A stretch of 64,000 nucleotides of DNA from Membranipora membranacea (taxonomy: Eukaryota > Bryozoa > Gymnolaemata > Cheilostomatida > Membraniporidae), in the NCBI GenBank assembly GCA_914767715.1, contig OU612071.1, forward strand, positions 28,023,681 to 28,087,680. The letters are read 5' to 3'. Within the stretch, counting starts at the first letter, position 1. Each line of letters opens with the position of its first letter. The notes beneath the pieces were generated by a model. It was not told the DNA's origin. It did not search any database and saw only the letters and a program-made list of their open reading frames with translations. A program made the translations under genes and the position numbers. This document shows positions 1 to 9,966 of the stretch, piece by piece.

Positions 1-1
1 A

Positions 2-1339
2 GGTGAATATCAAAAACTTGACAAACATGCTGTGGAAATTGCTATGGATGAATTACAGATCTTTGACAACATTCACGTCAACACAAATCTTAAGGAATCT
101 GAGATCCATGAGATAACACCAGAGACGCATCCTCAAGGCTTAGAACCAGTGACATTCGAAATAACCGGATCCAATACTCACTACTATGATCTTGCAAACT
201 CATTACTTCATCTTCAGATCATGATTCAGAATTCAGATGGAACTAAATTGGATACTGATGGAACGAAAGTTGTTGTAACTCCATCACAGCAGATTTTTCA
301 TAGCTTGATTTCTAAGTTCTCAGTACTGCTTAATCACAAACAAGTTGAAGATAATGTACATTATGCACACAAAGCATTTCTTACCAACATTTTGAATCAT
401 GATGACGGAGCTAAGCACACTCATTTGCGAACAGTTGGATGGATATCAGACGACATGATTGAGGAGCATTCTGAGCAATTAACTGGTACTCAAGACGCAA
501 AAATGAAAGCAAGGGCTGCAAAGCTAGCGGGAAGTCCAGTACTAGACCTCATTGGAAGATTGAACTCCCCGATTTTCATGCAAAAAAAGTATATGTTGCC
601 AGGGGTTTCAATGAGGTTTGAATTGCAATTTAACAGCCCACAATTTGTCCTACAACATATTAAAGGTGTTACGGATCCGCATGATTACAAAATTGAGATT
701 GTTAAGGCATCAATGCTGATGAGAAGATTAGAAGTGCATCCGTCTGTCAGCATCTCACATATTGAGACTCTGCGTAAAACACCAGCCAAGTATGTAATGA
801 ATGGGTCGGATGTCAAGTTCTTTACGATCTCACCAGGAAGAGGAAGTGAAACAATTACGGTATTATCAAACCAACAGGAGCCCAAACTGATCATTTTTGG
901 TATGGTAAAGCACTCTGCCAAGAATGGGTCCTACAACCACTCCCCATTTAAGTTTGAACCATTTCACCTATCATCCATCAATGTTATGGTTAACAACAAC
1001 TATGCGCTGAAGAAACCACTAGTAGTTGACTTTGAAAAGAATATCTATATGAGAGCTTATCATAATCTTCAAACAGTGTGTGAGAAAACCTTCACAGAGC
1101 AAGGTAACGGGATAACACCAGAACATTTTAAGAGCAGCCTTTGTCTCTATGCTTTTGATTTGACAAGCGATTGGTGTCATGGTGAAGGGACCCATCTGCA
1201 GCGCATAAGTGACACAAAAGTAGAACTTACTTTCTCCCAACCACTGAATGAGACTGTCAATTTGATGGTTTACTATGAGTATGACGAATTACTGAATATT
1301 GATGAATTGAGGAATGCAAGTTTGGCATCGGTATCATGA
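2..1339 (+). CDS. Polinton/adintovirus capsid-like protein (F54H12.2-like family)
   Basis: Long open frame of about 435 residues resembling the metazoan family annotated as F54H12.2-like, which I take to be a jelly-roll virion protein of Polinton/adintovirus elements, most likely the hexon-like major capsid protein. Family-like features seen: an N-terminal stretch with ITGSNTHYYDLANSLLHL (about residue 45), a central KKYMLPGVSMRFELQF segment (about 187), SPFKFEPFHLSSINVMVNN (about 307) and a C-terminal NLMVYYEYDELLNIDELRN. The first ATG is at 44 but the frame is open to base 2, so the true start may lie upstream or in an earlier exon and the gene may be 5'-partial. Its TGA stop overlaps the ATG of the protease as ATGA, and the protease supports a virion-morphogenesis block. 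Family membership is fairly sure; hexon rather than penton is inference. Confidence 0.65.
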   Translation, partial: GEYQKLDKHAVEIAMDELQIFDNIHVNTNLKESEIHEITPETHPQGLEPVTFEITGSNTHYYDLANSLLHLQIMIQNSDGTKLDTDGTKVVVTPSQQIFHSLISKFSVLLNHKQVEDNVHYAHKAFLTNILNHDDGAKHTHLRTVGWISDDMIEEHSEQLTGTQDAKMKARAAKLAGSPVLDLIGRLNSPIFMQKKYMLPGVSMRFELQFNSPQFVLQHIKGVTDPHDYKIEIVKASMLMRRLEVHPSVSISHIETLRKTPAKYVMNGSDVKFFTISPGRGSETITVLSNQQEPKLIIFGMVKHSAKNGSYNHSPFKFEPFHLSSINVMVNNNYALKKPLVVDFEKNIYMRAYHNLQTVCEKTFTEQGNGITPEHFKSSLCLYAFDLTSDWCHGEGTHLQRISDTKVELTFSQPLNETVNLMVYYEYDELLNIDELRNASLASVS

Positions 1340-1851
1340 ACTCACAACAGCTAAGGAATATTTTGAACAGTGATGAGCACACATCAAGGCTGAACCCGAG
1401 TGTTAAATCATTGGATGAATTTGTGAACACCGAGATATTTATTCCATCAATGAATATTGTCAACTTTGACCAATCTCATCAGCCAGGAAGCCATTGGATC
1501 GCGGTGAATATAACAGACTCCGGAAGCATAGAGTACTTTGACTCATATGGAGACACTGTCCAAAATATTTTGATTGATACCAAACTAAAACAAATGGGAA
1601 GAATAAAGCGTAGTAAACATGTATTGCAAGGGATTTCTACAGTTTGTGGACAATATTGTCTTATTTTTCTGTTGATGCGAGCAAGAAACTACTCATACAA
1701 AAATATTTTATCTAAATTGAGACAAGTTGACTCATCAAGGGAGAGGGACTTTATTGTTAGCCAAGTGATCAATGACCTTTATTTTGGAAATATTTTAAAA
1801 AAAAAGGTAGAAGTTTTTGATAAAAATATGCTATATAATGAAAATCAATAA
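1336..1851 (+). CDS. Adenain-like (Ulp1-fold) virion-maturation cysteine protease
   Basis: A 171-residue protein with the ordered catalytic residues of adenain/C48-type cysteine proteases: His53 in GSHWIAVN, Asp69 in YFDSYGD, and Cys108 in CGQYCLIFLL, with Gln106 in that motif. In adenoviruses and Polintons this enzyme cleaves capsid and core precursors. The length is typical for adenain. The start codon lies inside the stop of the upstream capsid-like gene (ATGA), so both probably come from one transcript. It ends in an AT-rich tail, and the polymerase gene converges on it from the other strand 261 bp away. No frame damage is seen. Confidence 0.85.
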   Translation: MNSQQLRNILNSDEHTSRLNPSVKSLDEFVNTEIFIPSMNIVNFDQSHQPGSHWIAVNITDSGSIEYFDSYGDTVQNILIDTKLKQMGRIKRSKHVLQGISTVCGQYCLIFLLMRARNYSYKNILSKLRQVDSSRERDFIVSQVINDLYFGNILKKKVEVFDKNMLYNENQ

Positions 1852-2112
1852 ATATTTTAACAGAGCACAGATTTATACAGTAAACATCCATGTGGAATAC
1901 AAATGCAAATGAATATACATGGGAAGTTTAATAAACCACAAGAGTAAGCATTTCTCATCACGATAAAAGGAGGTGAGACATTAGAAAAATATCATAGAAG
2001 CATAGACACCATAAGTGGAAGCATGTACATGTTATCATTTAAAGAAATTCAAGGGTGAGTTCAGAAATCAGTGTTCATGCATAGTATTTAGCGCAATATT
2101 TTTCATAATACA
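1852..2112. other. Intergenic gap between convergent protease and polymerase genes
   Basis: AT-rich 261-bp spacer between two convergent genes. It contains AATAAA-like strings just after the protease stop (1849-1854) that could serve as a polyadenylation signal. No other feature seen. Confidence 0.5.
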
Positions 2113-4890
2113 CTATAAATTAATAGGTGAAGTAGACACACCATCATCACAAACTAACCGTTTCGCGTAGAAAAAAGAAAGTCCAGACCTTAATTGGGTA
2201 TATGTGACCATTGAGTTTTTCTTTCTCATGATCCCTTTATTTGTACCAAAAACAGGTTTTTTGGTGGTAAGTGTGCCAAGAAAGTGTGCTTTGTTGAAAG
2301 AATTCAAATTACGCATTATTCCTTTAGTGCTAGTTTTACTGGTTGATGCATTGAAAGTGTGATAGGTTTTGGCGTTTAGTGCAATGATCCCAGTGCCTGA
2401 AAACTCCTCTTTAAACAAACCAGGTGTTCGCATATGATATACATGTACAGTCTTACAGCAAGGTTGCATGGTCCATGGAAGACCTTGAACTTTAGTCTCA
2501 ACGAAGGATTTTTTATGCTCCGCACAGAATTCAGGGATAAACCATTCACCAAATTCTTCAAAATACTGTTGTCTTAAGTTCATGGGAACCAAAGATTCCA
2601 AATCCCCACATGTAGCAAAATAGGCCGAATCGGTATCCATGCACACATACTCAAAAGAAGAATCGTGAAAGAATTTTTGCATGAAATCATAATAGAACTG
2701 CAGCATGCGTAACTTGGCAATTTGCAGAATAGAGAAGCCTATTATTATGGGAGTATCAAGTTTTATTTTCTTTTTACTCAACTCGATCTCAAATACATCG
2801 TCATCCAACTCCTCTATAGACATAAAATTTTTGTTGTTGACATATGAGTTAGCTGTTTTGAGGTCAGTTGTATATTTGATATCGGTAAACCGTTCCTTAT
2901 TAATTATAGTGGCCCCAAAAATAACGTTACCCTGTAACTTAGCGGTGTCATATCTGACCTTGGTTGAGGGGTCACCATCACCTTGTCTTCTTTCATCACA
3001 GATTGCTTCTCCAAACTCACGGAAACACCGATGTTTTTTGAATTGAACTATTTGGTAAATTTTCGAGATCTTTAGTCCATGGTCAATGTACCATTTCAGC
3101 AGAGATGTTAATACCAGAATTTTTTTACCAAACATACTACCAATGAGGGATCGCTGTGGAGTTCGATACAGATTGTTCTCAATCGCAAAGTTCTTCATCA
3201 GAGGGGAGAGATCTTCCCGACTGATGCTAACATTTTTGAAAATTGGTGGCATTTCCTGAAACTTAGATTGTAAATCAGTTGGCACATGTACATCACATTC
3301 TACAAGACCAAAAAAGCTCTCTGATTCTATTGCTGAAATAATTTCACTCTCAGTCATCGATTTCTTTTCACTCATATCTCTAAAAGAAAGTTTTTTCACA
3401 AATCTAGAGACCATCCTAGATGATTTTTTTTGTTCTAACCACTTGCACTCAAAAATAGAGACAACTTTGAAACCTAGCTTTTGTAAATATCCCTCCTTTT
3501 CTACTGTGTCCTGATACAATTGTTGATAAGGGACACCATTAATGGGATTTGTTCCCTGATTGTTCGTGTTTGGGCATTGTGGGATTGGGCATCCGTGAAA
3601 AATACAGCCGTGAAACTGGTATACGGTGTTATTTTCTTTGCAAAATCCATCAACTGGTAAGGCATGCTGACCCAAATAAATTTCACCTTGGTTATATTTG
3701 TGTCTGATATGTGTCTTTGTCAAGTGAGCATTGAACTCAAGCCACTCATTGGCTAAACGCCCTCGAACATCCACAAAGCATGGATAGAAATTTTCGTCAC
3801 ATCGTCGTCTGATCATACAGCCGGTTGGTAAAGGCTGCATCGCTGCATATAGATATAAACTATTGGCATCATAGCCTTTTATCTGTTTACAAATTTTTGC
3901 CTGCTGACCATATTTATTTGACTTAAGATAGGTTTTATCACACTCATGGTACCTATGAAACACAAGTGCTGGCCCTCCAACAATGTTATCTCTGATTGTC
4001 TTATGTAAGTCTGAATTTTTTTGAGATATGAGTGGAATAGAAAATTCATTTGTCAATGACTCCTTGAAAAGCCATTTTGTAGCAAGTGATGGGACACTGA
4101 CAGCATCTTTGAGCATGTCTAAACCTTTTGAGATGTACACAGAGGACTGTTTCTCAAGAGCCTCAAGAAATGGGACCACATCCAAATTGTTGTACCATAT
4201 CAGGAAATCACGCATGGTTTCCATATTGTGATCACGCCATATCTTTTTGCAGTAGTCGTATTCATCATGCGTAATATTGGACTGTCTAAGGGATGAATAA
4301 AATGCAGAGTGAGGGGGTAACGTAGTCGCATCAAGCATGTCCAAAGAAGTGATGTATTCATACGGGAAGTAGCCTTTTTGCACAGAACAATTGTAAGCTT
4401 TTAGGAAGGACTCATAAGAAAATCCTGGCGCGATATAATTAGTGGCATCTACAAATTTTAATTTTTTGGTTTTAATACATTTCATACAATTGTTTCTTTT
4501 TATTGCAAATTTTATTTGATCTGTTTGACATAGGTGACGGATCAAAGGCGCACGGATGACATTTAAGTCATACTTTTGACCGTTAAAAGAGACCACTGGC
4601 AGTTCCGCTAAGTGGTCTTTGAGCTTTTCGATAAGACTACCAATACTATTGGATTGATATTTTGCGGGATGGGACCAATGTTTCTGTGAGTATTCTAATT
4701 CGGTTTGCATGCGCATGCTATCTAAGCTCTCAAGTTTTTCCAGCAGGGGGGAAACTTTTTCTAGACACAGAGAGTATGCAATATCACTGAGATGAGACAA
4801 GTAAATGACAAATTTTTTAACAAGCGTGTCAGTGTCTCCATCACTTACTAAACAAAATGGATCAAGGTACCCAGGGATGTTGGAACACAC
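2113..4890 (-). CDS. Family B DNA polymerase, palm/fingers/thumb part (Polinton type)
   Basis: A 925-residue frame with the polymerase motifs of protein-primed-type family B enzymes: motif A YDANSLYLYAAMQPLPTG (about residue 337), a motif B-like region with KLQGNVIFG (about 650) and motif C MDTDSAYFA (about 750), both metal-binding Asp residues present. The C-terminus (RSGLSFFYAKR near the stop) is typical of Polinton polymerases, and a homologous tail occurs at 17.9 kb. The first residues overlap the upstream frame (4862-6352) by 29 nt, so one polymerase is read here in two frames. The conserved sequence crosses the overlap, so the break is a small indel or a frameshift site, not a gene boundary. 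All core catalytic residues remain. Confidence 0.95.
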   Translation of the reverse strand: MCSNIPGYLDPFCLVSDGDTDTLVKKFVIYLSHLSDIAYSLCLEKVSPLLEKLESLDSMRMQTELEYSQKHWSHPAKYQSNSIGSLIEKLKDHLAELPVVSFNGQKYDLNVIRAPLIRHLCQTDQIKFAIKRNNCMKCIKTKKLKFVDATNYIAPGFSYESFLKAYNCSVQKGYFPYEYITSLDMLDATTLPPHSAFYSSLRQSNITHDEYDYCKKIWRDHNMETMRDFLIWYNNLDVVPFLEALEKQSSVYISKGLDMLKDAVSVPSLATKWLFKESLTNEFSIPLISQKNSDLHKTIRDNIVGGPALVFHRYHECDKTYLKSNKYGQQAKICKQIKGYDANSLYLYAAMQPLPTGCMIRRRCDENFYPCFVDVRGRLANEWLEFNAHLTKTHIRHKYNQGEIYLGQHALPVDGFCKENNTVYQFHGCIFHGCPIPQCPNTNNQGTNPINGVPYQQLYQDTVEKEGYLQKLGFKVVSIFECKWLEQKKSSRMVSRFVKKLSFRDMSEKKSMTESEIISAIESESFFGLVECDVHVPTDLQSKFQEMPPIFKNVSISREDLSPLMKNFAIENNLYRTPQRSLIGSMFGKKILVLTSLLKWYIDHGLKISKIYQIVQFKKHRCFREFGEAICDERRQGDGDPSTKVRYDTAKLQGNVIFGATIINKERFTDIKYTTDLKTANSYVNNKNFMSIEELDDDVFEIELSKKKIKLDTPIIIGFSILQIAKLRMLQFYYDFMQKFFHDSSFEYVCMDTDSAYFATCGDLESLVPMNLRQQYFEEFGEWFIPEFCAEHKKSFVETKVQGLPWTMQPCCKTVHVYHMRTPGLFKEEFSGTGIIALNAKTYHTFNASTSKTSTKGIMRNLNSFNKAHFLGTLTTKKPVFGTNKGIMRKKNSMVTYTQLRSGLSFFYAKRLVCDDGVSTSPINL

Positions 4891-6352
4891 TGATGCTCAT
4901 GAGCTTGTGGTCATTGTTAAAAGTCAGCTTGGGTGTGTTTTCTAAAGTGGACTTGGGTAAGTAGCACTCGATATCAAATGTCACACGATAGGGATAAAAC
5001 CGTAATTCATTAGGAATGGTAAGTCCTGTCCTATTCTCTATCTCGTCAAAGATATTACCCGGTGGGTGAAATACATCTTTGTCAAATCTGTAGCGTGATT
5101 GCTGCTTAGCACAAATTTTCCTATGTCGCAGAAGGTTATTTTTTCTAGGGAAGCTCAACTTGCATGTTTTGCAAGTAAAACACTTAGAAAAAGTTGACAT
5201 ATCTTGTATGTAACAGAAGTGTTTGCCAACCATACACAAGTTTAGCTCTACTTTGGACTTACTGAATGATTGAAACAACAGTGTGCAGATTCCATCACTT
5301 GACAAGCTGTATACTGATATCTTGAGGTCAAAAATCTTTTCGATAGATGTCAAATCATCTAAAGTCACCCCTTGGAACTCAGAGGCTGAAGGTAGAGATC
5401 CACCAATGTATTCAACAAATCTATGGAGCAAGTCATGTATTTTTGCCAAACTGCTTTTTGGAAATAAACAGTCACATCGCTTTTTACAAGTGCAATTTTG
5501 TTTCAAGTAGAGAGCACGGAAGAAACAAAGATTATCAGAGATGGGTTTGTTGTTTACTCCCCTCTTTAGAGTTTTGACACATTTCAGTTTTTTGATATGT
5601 GATGGAATGTTACCGGGTGATCCAATCTTGGGAAACGGAAGTTTACTCAGGTAAAATGATATATTTGTCACATGAAGGACACCCCATGAACTGTTGGGTC
5701 GATTGGCTTTTGCCTTTTCACATAAGTCCACACTTTCTAGAAGCTCTGCAACATCTTGCATGTCTGTTAATGATTTAATAGTCATGGGCTTATCGAAAAT
5801 CATCGTGTTGTTTGCAGAACTATGGTAGTATCTTAATTCGTCGGTATTGGTGTTTTTGAGCACATAACCTAAGCAGCATTGAAGCTTGACTTGTTTGGAT
5901 AATTTTGTAAGCCAAAGGTTGCATAGAGCATCATATATTGTCACAGATTGATTTATCAGTCGGAAATTGAATATGTCAACAATTTTCCTACAACGAAAGT
6001 ACGTTTTGATGGCTTCCCAATTTGACTTAAGGATGTCTTTAAGAGGAGATGCATGTGCAAAGGTTTCTACCTGGGTGGATTCATTTGTGTCATTGTGATT
6101 GATTGCACCGCCAATCTGTTGGGAGGCACCATCTGATCTTGACACAGTAGAATTGATTGCTTTCGAGCACTTCTGCTTGTGTAAGTTCAGTTGGTGGCGC
6201 CTGGTAAAGTTCCTGCCACAGCTATCGCATTTAAAACCGATAAAGTTTTTGTCGTGTTTGGTCTTAAAATGCCTATTGAGATTGGATTTGGTTGAGAACT
6301 CAACTAAACACACTTTGCACATGTACATTGATAAAGTGTTATTGCTTTCCAA
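4862..6352 (-). CDS. N-terminal part of the same polymerase: zinc fingers, OTU-like region, exonuclease
   Basis: A 496-residue frame that forms the amino-terminal half of the Polinton-type polymerase. Two adjacent C2H2 fingers lie near residues 9-60 (CKVCLVEFSTKSNLNRH and CDSCGRNFTRRHQLNLH) and a third near 395 (CKTCKLSFPRKNNLLRH). Between them is a block starting DNLCFFRALYLKQNC that resembles the Asp-x2-Cys motif of OTU-type cysteine peptidases; that function is inference. Near residue 456 is exonuclease motif I, TFDIECYLP. The frame ends about 29 nt after the downstream frame opens. The start is the ATG at 6352. Intact start, fingers and exonuclease motif argue for recent activity. Confidence 0.88.
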   Translation of the reverse strand: MESNNTLSMYMCKVCLVEFSTKSNLNRHFKTKHDKNFIGFKCDSCGRNFTRRHQLNLHKQKCSKAINSTVSRSDGASQQIGGAINHNDTNESTQVETFAHASPLKDILKSNWEAIKTYFRCRKIVDIFNFRLINQSVTIYDALCNLWLTKLSKQVKLQCCLGYVLKNTNTDELRYYHSSANNTMIFDKPMTIKSLTDMQDVAELLESVDLCEKAKANRPNSSWGVLHVTNISFYLSKLPFPKIGSPGNIPSHIKKLKCVKTLKRGVNNKPISDNLCFFRALYLKQNCTCKKRCDCLFPKSSLAKIHDLLHRFVEYIGGSLPSASEFQGVTLDDLTSIEKIFDLKISVYSLSSDGICTLLFQSFSKSKVELNLCMVGKHFCYIQDMSTFSKCFTCKTCKLSFPRKNNLLRHRKICAKQQSRYRFDKDVFHPPGNIFDEIENRTGLTIPNELRFYPYRVTFDIECYLPKSTLENTPKLTFNNDHKLMSISVFQHPWVP

Positions 6353-6418
6353 ACAGATTAAATGAGTGTAGTAGTAGGGAGAAAAACAAGTTGAAAATAT
6401 AACTAATAACTAATATAA

Positions 6419-9400
6419 CTATAAAGACAGATAGTCAAAAGACCCGTCTGCCACGGGATTAGGAAGATTTCCTGACCTTGTGGGGAGTATCTCCTCCAAT
6501 CTTGCTATATTGATTTTTGGCATGATGTTAACTGCCTCTCCAATTGTTGCCAGTCCGAGCTGGACAACATATGATACACGTGTTTGGTTTCCTTTGCACA
6601 CTGCTCCTAGCTCCAATGCATCCTCGAGTGTGAGTGTCTGCTGACCGTTGTATAATCTAATCAACAAAAAAACTCGGGGATTACTTATCGATTTGTGAAG
6701 GTTTTACATGCAAATGTGATAGAAATGACAATGAGTCACTTTATAATCTACACTACGAAGCCAACTGGCAAATCAAAGCTGTATATAGGTAATGAAGAGA
6801 AGAAGACTATTACTCACACTGTATCAGTATTCTCTGGTGTTCCTCTTATCCTGAGACGAGCATACTGACTTCTGAAACGTTTATTGACCTTGGTACCCAT
6901 AAAACATTTCTCATACTTGCTCTCTATTGCAGCAAGCGCCCGTGCCAACGGCGAAGATACTGCCGGTGAAACCTGATACCCGCGGATTGTTTTTGTTCCG
7001 TATTGGTACCTTGGGCTAATAACTGCAAAAACAACAGAAAAATAATGACATTTTGACAATAGTAAAACGACACATCATACAACAGCTGTCAATACTTTGA
7101 AATGACACCACTGCAAAAATACCTGAAGCATTTGTCACTTATTCTATTCTCAATGTAGTGCAGTGTAAGTCCAATAACAGTGTTTAAATATTTAGTAGTT
7201 GTCCTATCCTTGCAAAGACATAACTCCCAAAACTAAACACAATACCAATAGTTAACCATTTTTACAGTTGTCCTTTTTTTGCAAAGTCAGTTCAGAGAAG
7301 AAACAACTTATAAAACTTACATCCTTCCGACAGTTGGTGAAGAGCAGTGATGCTCAATGGTCTTCTGAGTGTGTCCGACTTGTGCCAGACGTCACCATCC
7401 TCCTATAATCGTAAATATATAAGTTATATTTAAGGATTGTCGTTATACTCTATTTATAATGTGCAATTTACATGTATATGAATTCCATTTTTAAGGATTA
7501 TGCTAATACTCTAATTATGATAAACATATGATATGAATGTGGAGAGTTTGTCATGAGAAGGATAAGAAGAATCAATAAATGGAAAACATACGTTTAGTTC
7601 GACGTCATCAATATCAAAGGCCTCCACCTTCACAGGGAAAACCACTAGTCCAGGAAATTGAGTTGTTGGAGGAGTTGGTGGTAGAAGTAGGGGCCTTTGT
7701 TGTGGTGGTGGAGGTGTTGGCTCTGGGGTGCTAGGCTTTTGGGAATTCTTTGCACGTTGTTGCTTGAACTCCCTCACAACTGACGAAGTAGACGGCTCTT
7801 CGTCATCTAAGTCAGGGAGTTCTCCATCATCATCCACTTTTGGTAGTGGGAGCTTAATTAAACTCAGCTTCGTCATGTTCTAAAATGATCATAATCAGAA
7901 AATTATTTAATTATTTGAGAGTATATTATTATGAATTCAAACAGGGATGTATTGATCACAGATATACCTTGGGTTGAGAGATGGAATCTGATAAAATGAT
8001 TTGATACACCACCAAACTAGATGCATGGTATCATTTATAATTTGGGAATGCAAGTTAAGAAACGTGAGTCACCTTTTTGGATGGTTGGATGGTTTTTTTC
8101 TTTCGTTTTGGAATCGGTGCATCAAGCATATCACCATTACCATCAACATTCTCCTCCTCACTATCGCTGAACATCTATAAAAAATAATTTTTAAAATAGG
8201 TCCAACGCAATGCGGACAACAAGCACACTTAGGTACGATGGTATACACATTGGACTTTGTCGGAGATAAATATGCATCAATGAAAGTCACTCGTGAATGA
8301 CAGTTTGATACTTTGATAATCTAAAGTAAAATGTGCTTACCCGCTGATAAGCTTTGCGCTTCTTGGAGTGGGAAGCATGTAACTCATCTCTTTTTTCGTC
8401 GTCTTCCGACGATAGGACAATAGGTTCGTCGTCAACTTCATTATCAAGCTGAAATGAATAATTCCATGCTCATTACACATTAATCTTTCAAAAAGAGAAA
8501 CAAGCTATTTTCAGAGTGTTGCTTTGAAATAACAGCCAGGTCATTATTCACCTGACTTTCTCATCAATCAAACTTTGACATAAGATGTGTAGTTACTATG
8601 CATTATAACGCTGTAAAAGTAGTACATTATAATATGTGAATTGAATTAAAAACAGACTCTAATAACTCACTCTTTTTAGTTTCTTTGCCGGGGACTTCCC
8701 TTTACTTGAAGCTGGTCTTTTTTTTGGGCACTGTATCTGAAATTCATTCTCAAATTCTTCCTGAAACCAAACAAGTTTGGAGTTATCAATTCAATACAAG
8801 TCAATTCAATGCTAGGTTGCCTAGCAATGGTAACAGTAATTACAATAACATGTACTTCACTCCATTTAATCCCCGCACATCAAATTATGCATCAGGCAAT
8901 AATTCATGAAAGTTACTTACCATTTCATCATCATATGCACCATCAGACAATTTAACCTCCTTAGCTTCATCGTCAAGAAACATACGTTTGGCATAGGAGC
9001 TCATCGCATCACCCCCAATTCTCTTGGGCATCTAAAATGAAACAAAATGAAAAATGAATGGTTTGCTTAAAACTGAAATGCAGCTGTTTATGCAAAAATA
9101 CAACATTATCAATTTAAAACTGTTTATTGCAAAAAAAAATTTTTTAAACCAAATATGAATCAATACTCTGTTCACGCATCATTGAAATTTAGTCTCTACA
9201 ACGATTATTGAATGAGGTACACCCCAAACACAGATGGTTACAAAAAGAAAATAATGAGTTAAAAGATGAGCGTTTTCGACACGCCCTCAGGGTGGACCTA
9301 ATCTTCGCTAAAAAAACTGAAAAAAAAATCTTGGGCAATTTACAAAAAACACACTACAATGAAACTTAACCAGTAAAGTCAGCATTCTTACATGAATGAT

Positions 9401-9493
9401 GGTCCTCATGTCTGTTGACAGACAACCACCATCTCCCATATGGGATCTTTGCCCAGGTTTGTCATATTGACATCCAAAACAAGTGTCTAGCAT
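6419..9493 (-). CDS. Nine-exon unknown gene of the Polinton-like element
   Basis: I do not recognise this protein. Nine exons can be placed on the minus strand at 9392-9493, 8921-9031, 8671-8760, 8341-8448, 8073-8174, 7592-7879, 7321-7402, 6818-7022 and 6419-6656, all with AG/GT borders and matching phases, giving 441 codons plus a stop. The first exon has a Cys/His cluster CFGCQYDKPGQRSHMGDGGC. The next exons are alternately acidic and Lys-rich (for example PKRKKKTIQPSKK), followed by a Pro-rich linker (PTPPPPQQRP) and a folded-looking C-terminal region with TKTIRGYQVSPAVSS and TLEDALELGAVCKG. Several exons begin with ATG straight after the acceptor, so starts at 9493 or 9031 are both possible. 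It lies between the polymerase and packaging genes on the same strand, so a virion core or DNA-binding role is plausible but unproven. Confidence 0.7.
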
Positions 9494-9606
9494 CTATAAT
9501 ATAAAAAAATTAAAAAGATTAAAAAAGAATTTCAAAACAAAAGTAAAAAAATAAAAATGAAAAAAACAAAGATCATTGTATGTGAAAACATTTAAAACAA
9601 ACTTAC

Positions 9607-9724
9607 GATTAATATTTGAAGGAAGATCAAATCTGCTAAAGAAGAGTGGTGGCTTCTTGTGAGCTTAGTGAATTCAAACTAAACTGGAAGAATGTGTTGG
9701 CTATTCCAGCGCTGAGCTTTTATA
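9607..9724 (-). promoter_or_regulatory. TATA box and non-coding first exon of the nine-exon gene
   Basis: On the minus strand, TATAAAAG lies at 9724-9717. Downstream, a GTAAGTTTG donor at 9606 would end a non-coding first exon starting near 9690. The same TATAAAAG octamer precedes the zinc-finger gene at 38.2 kb. Confidence 0.55.
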
Positions 9725-9966
9725 CCTTGGTTTCCAGTCTAAAATCTACACAGCTTAGAGGTGTCTTAGAGGGAGGGTTACTTTTCTGTTGCATGAAAAA
9801 ATATTAATGTTTGCCTGTAGCTCCAATGATTACTGTGTTCAACAACCCATGACTAAGATATTTCTGTGTTCTGAGATAATTTATTGACTACCACTTAGAC
9901 TTTGAAAAATTAATTGATGAGTGCTGTTTAACCCTTGTGGAAACATCAGTTCTTTAGAAAAAAATA

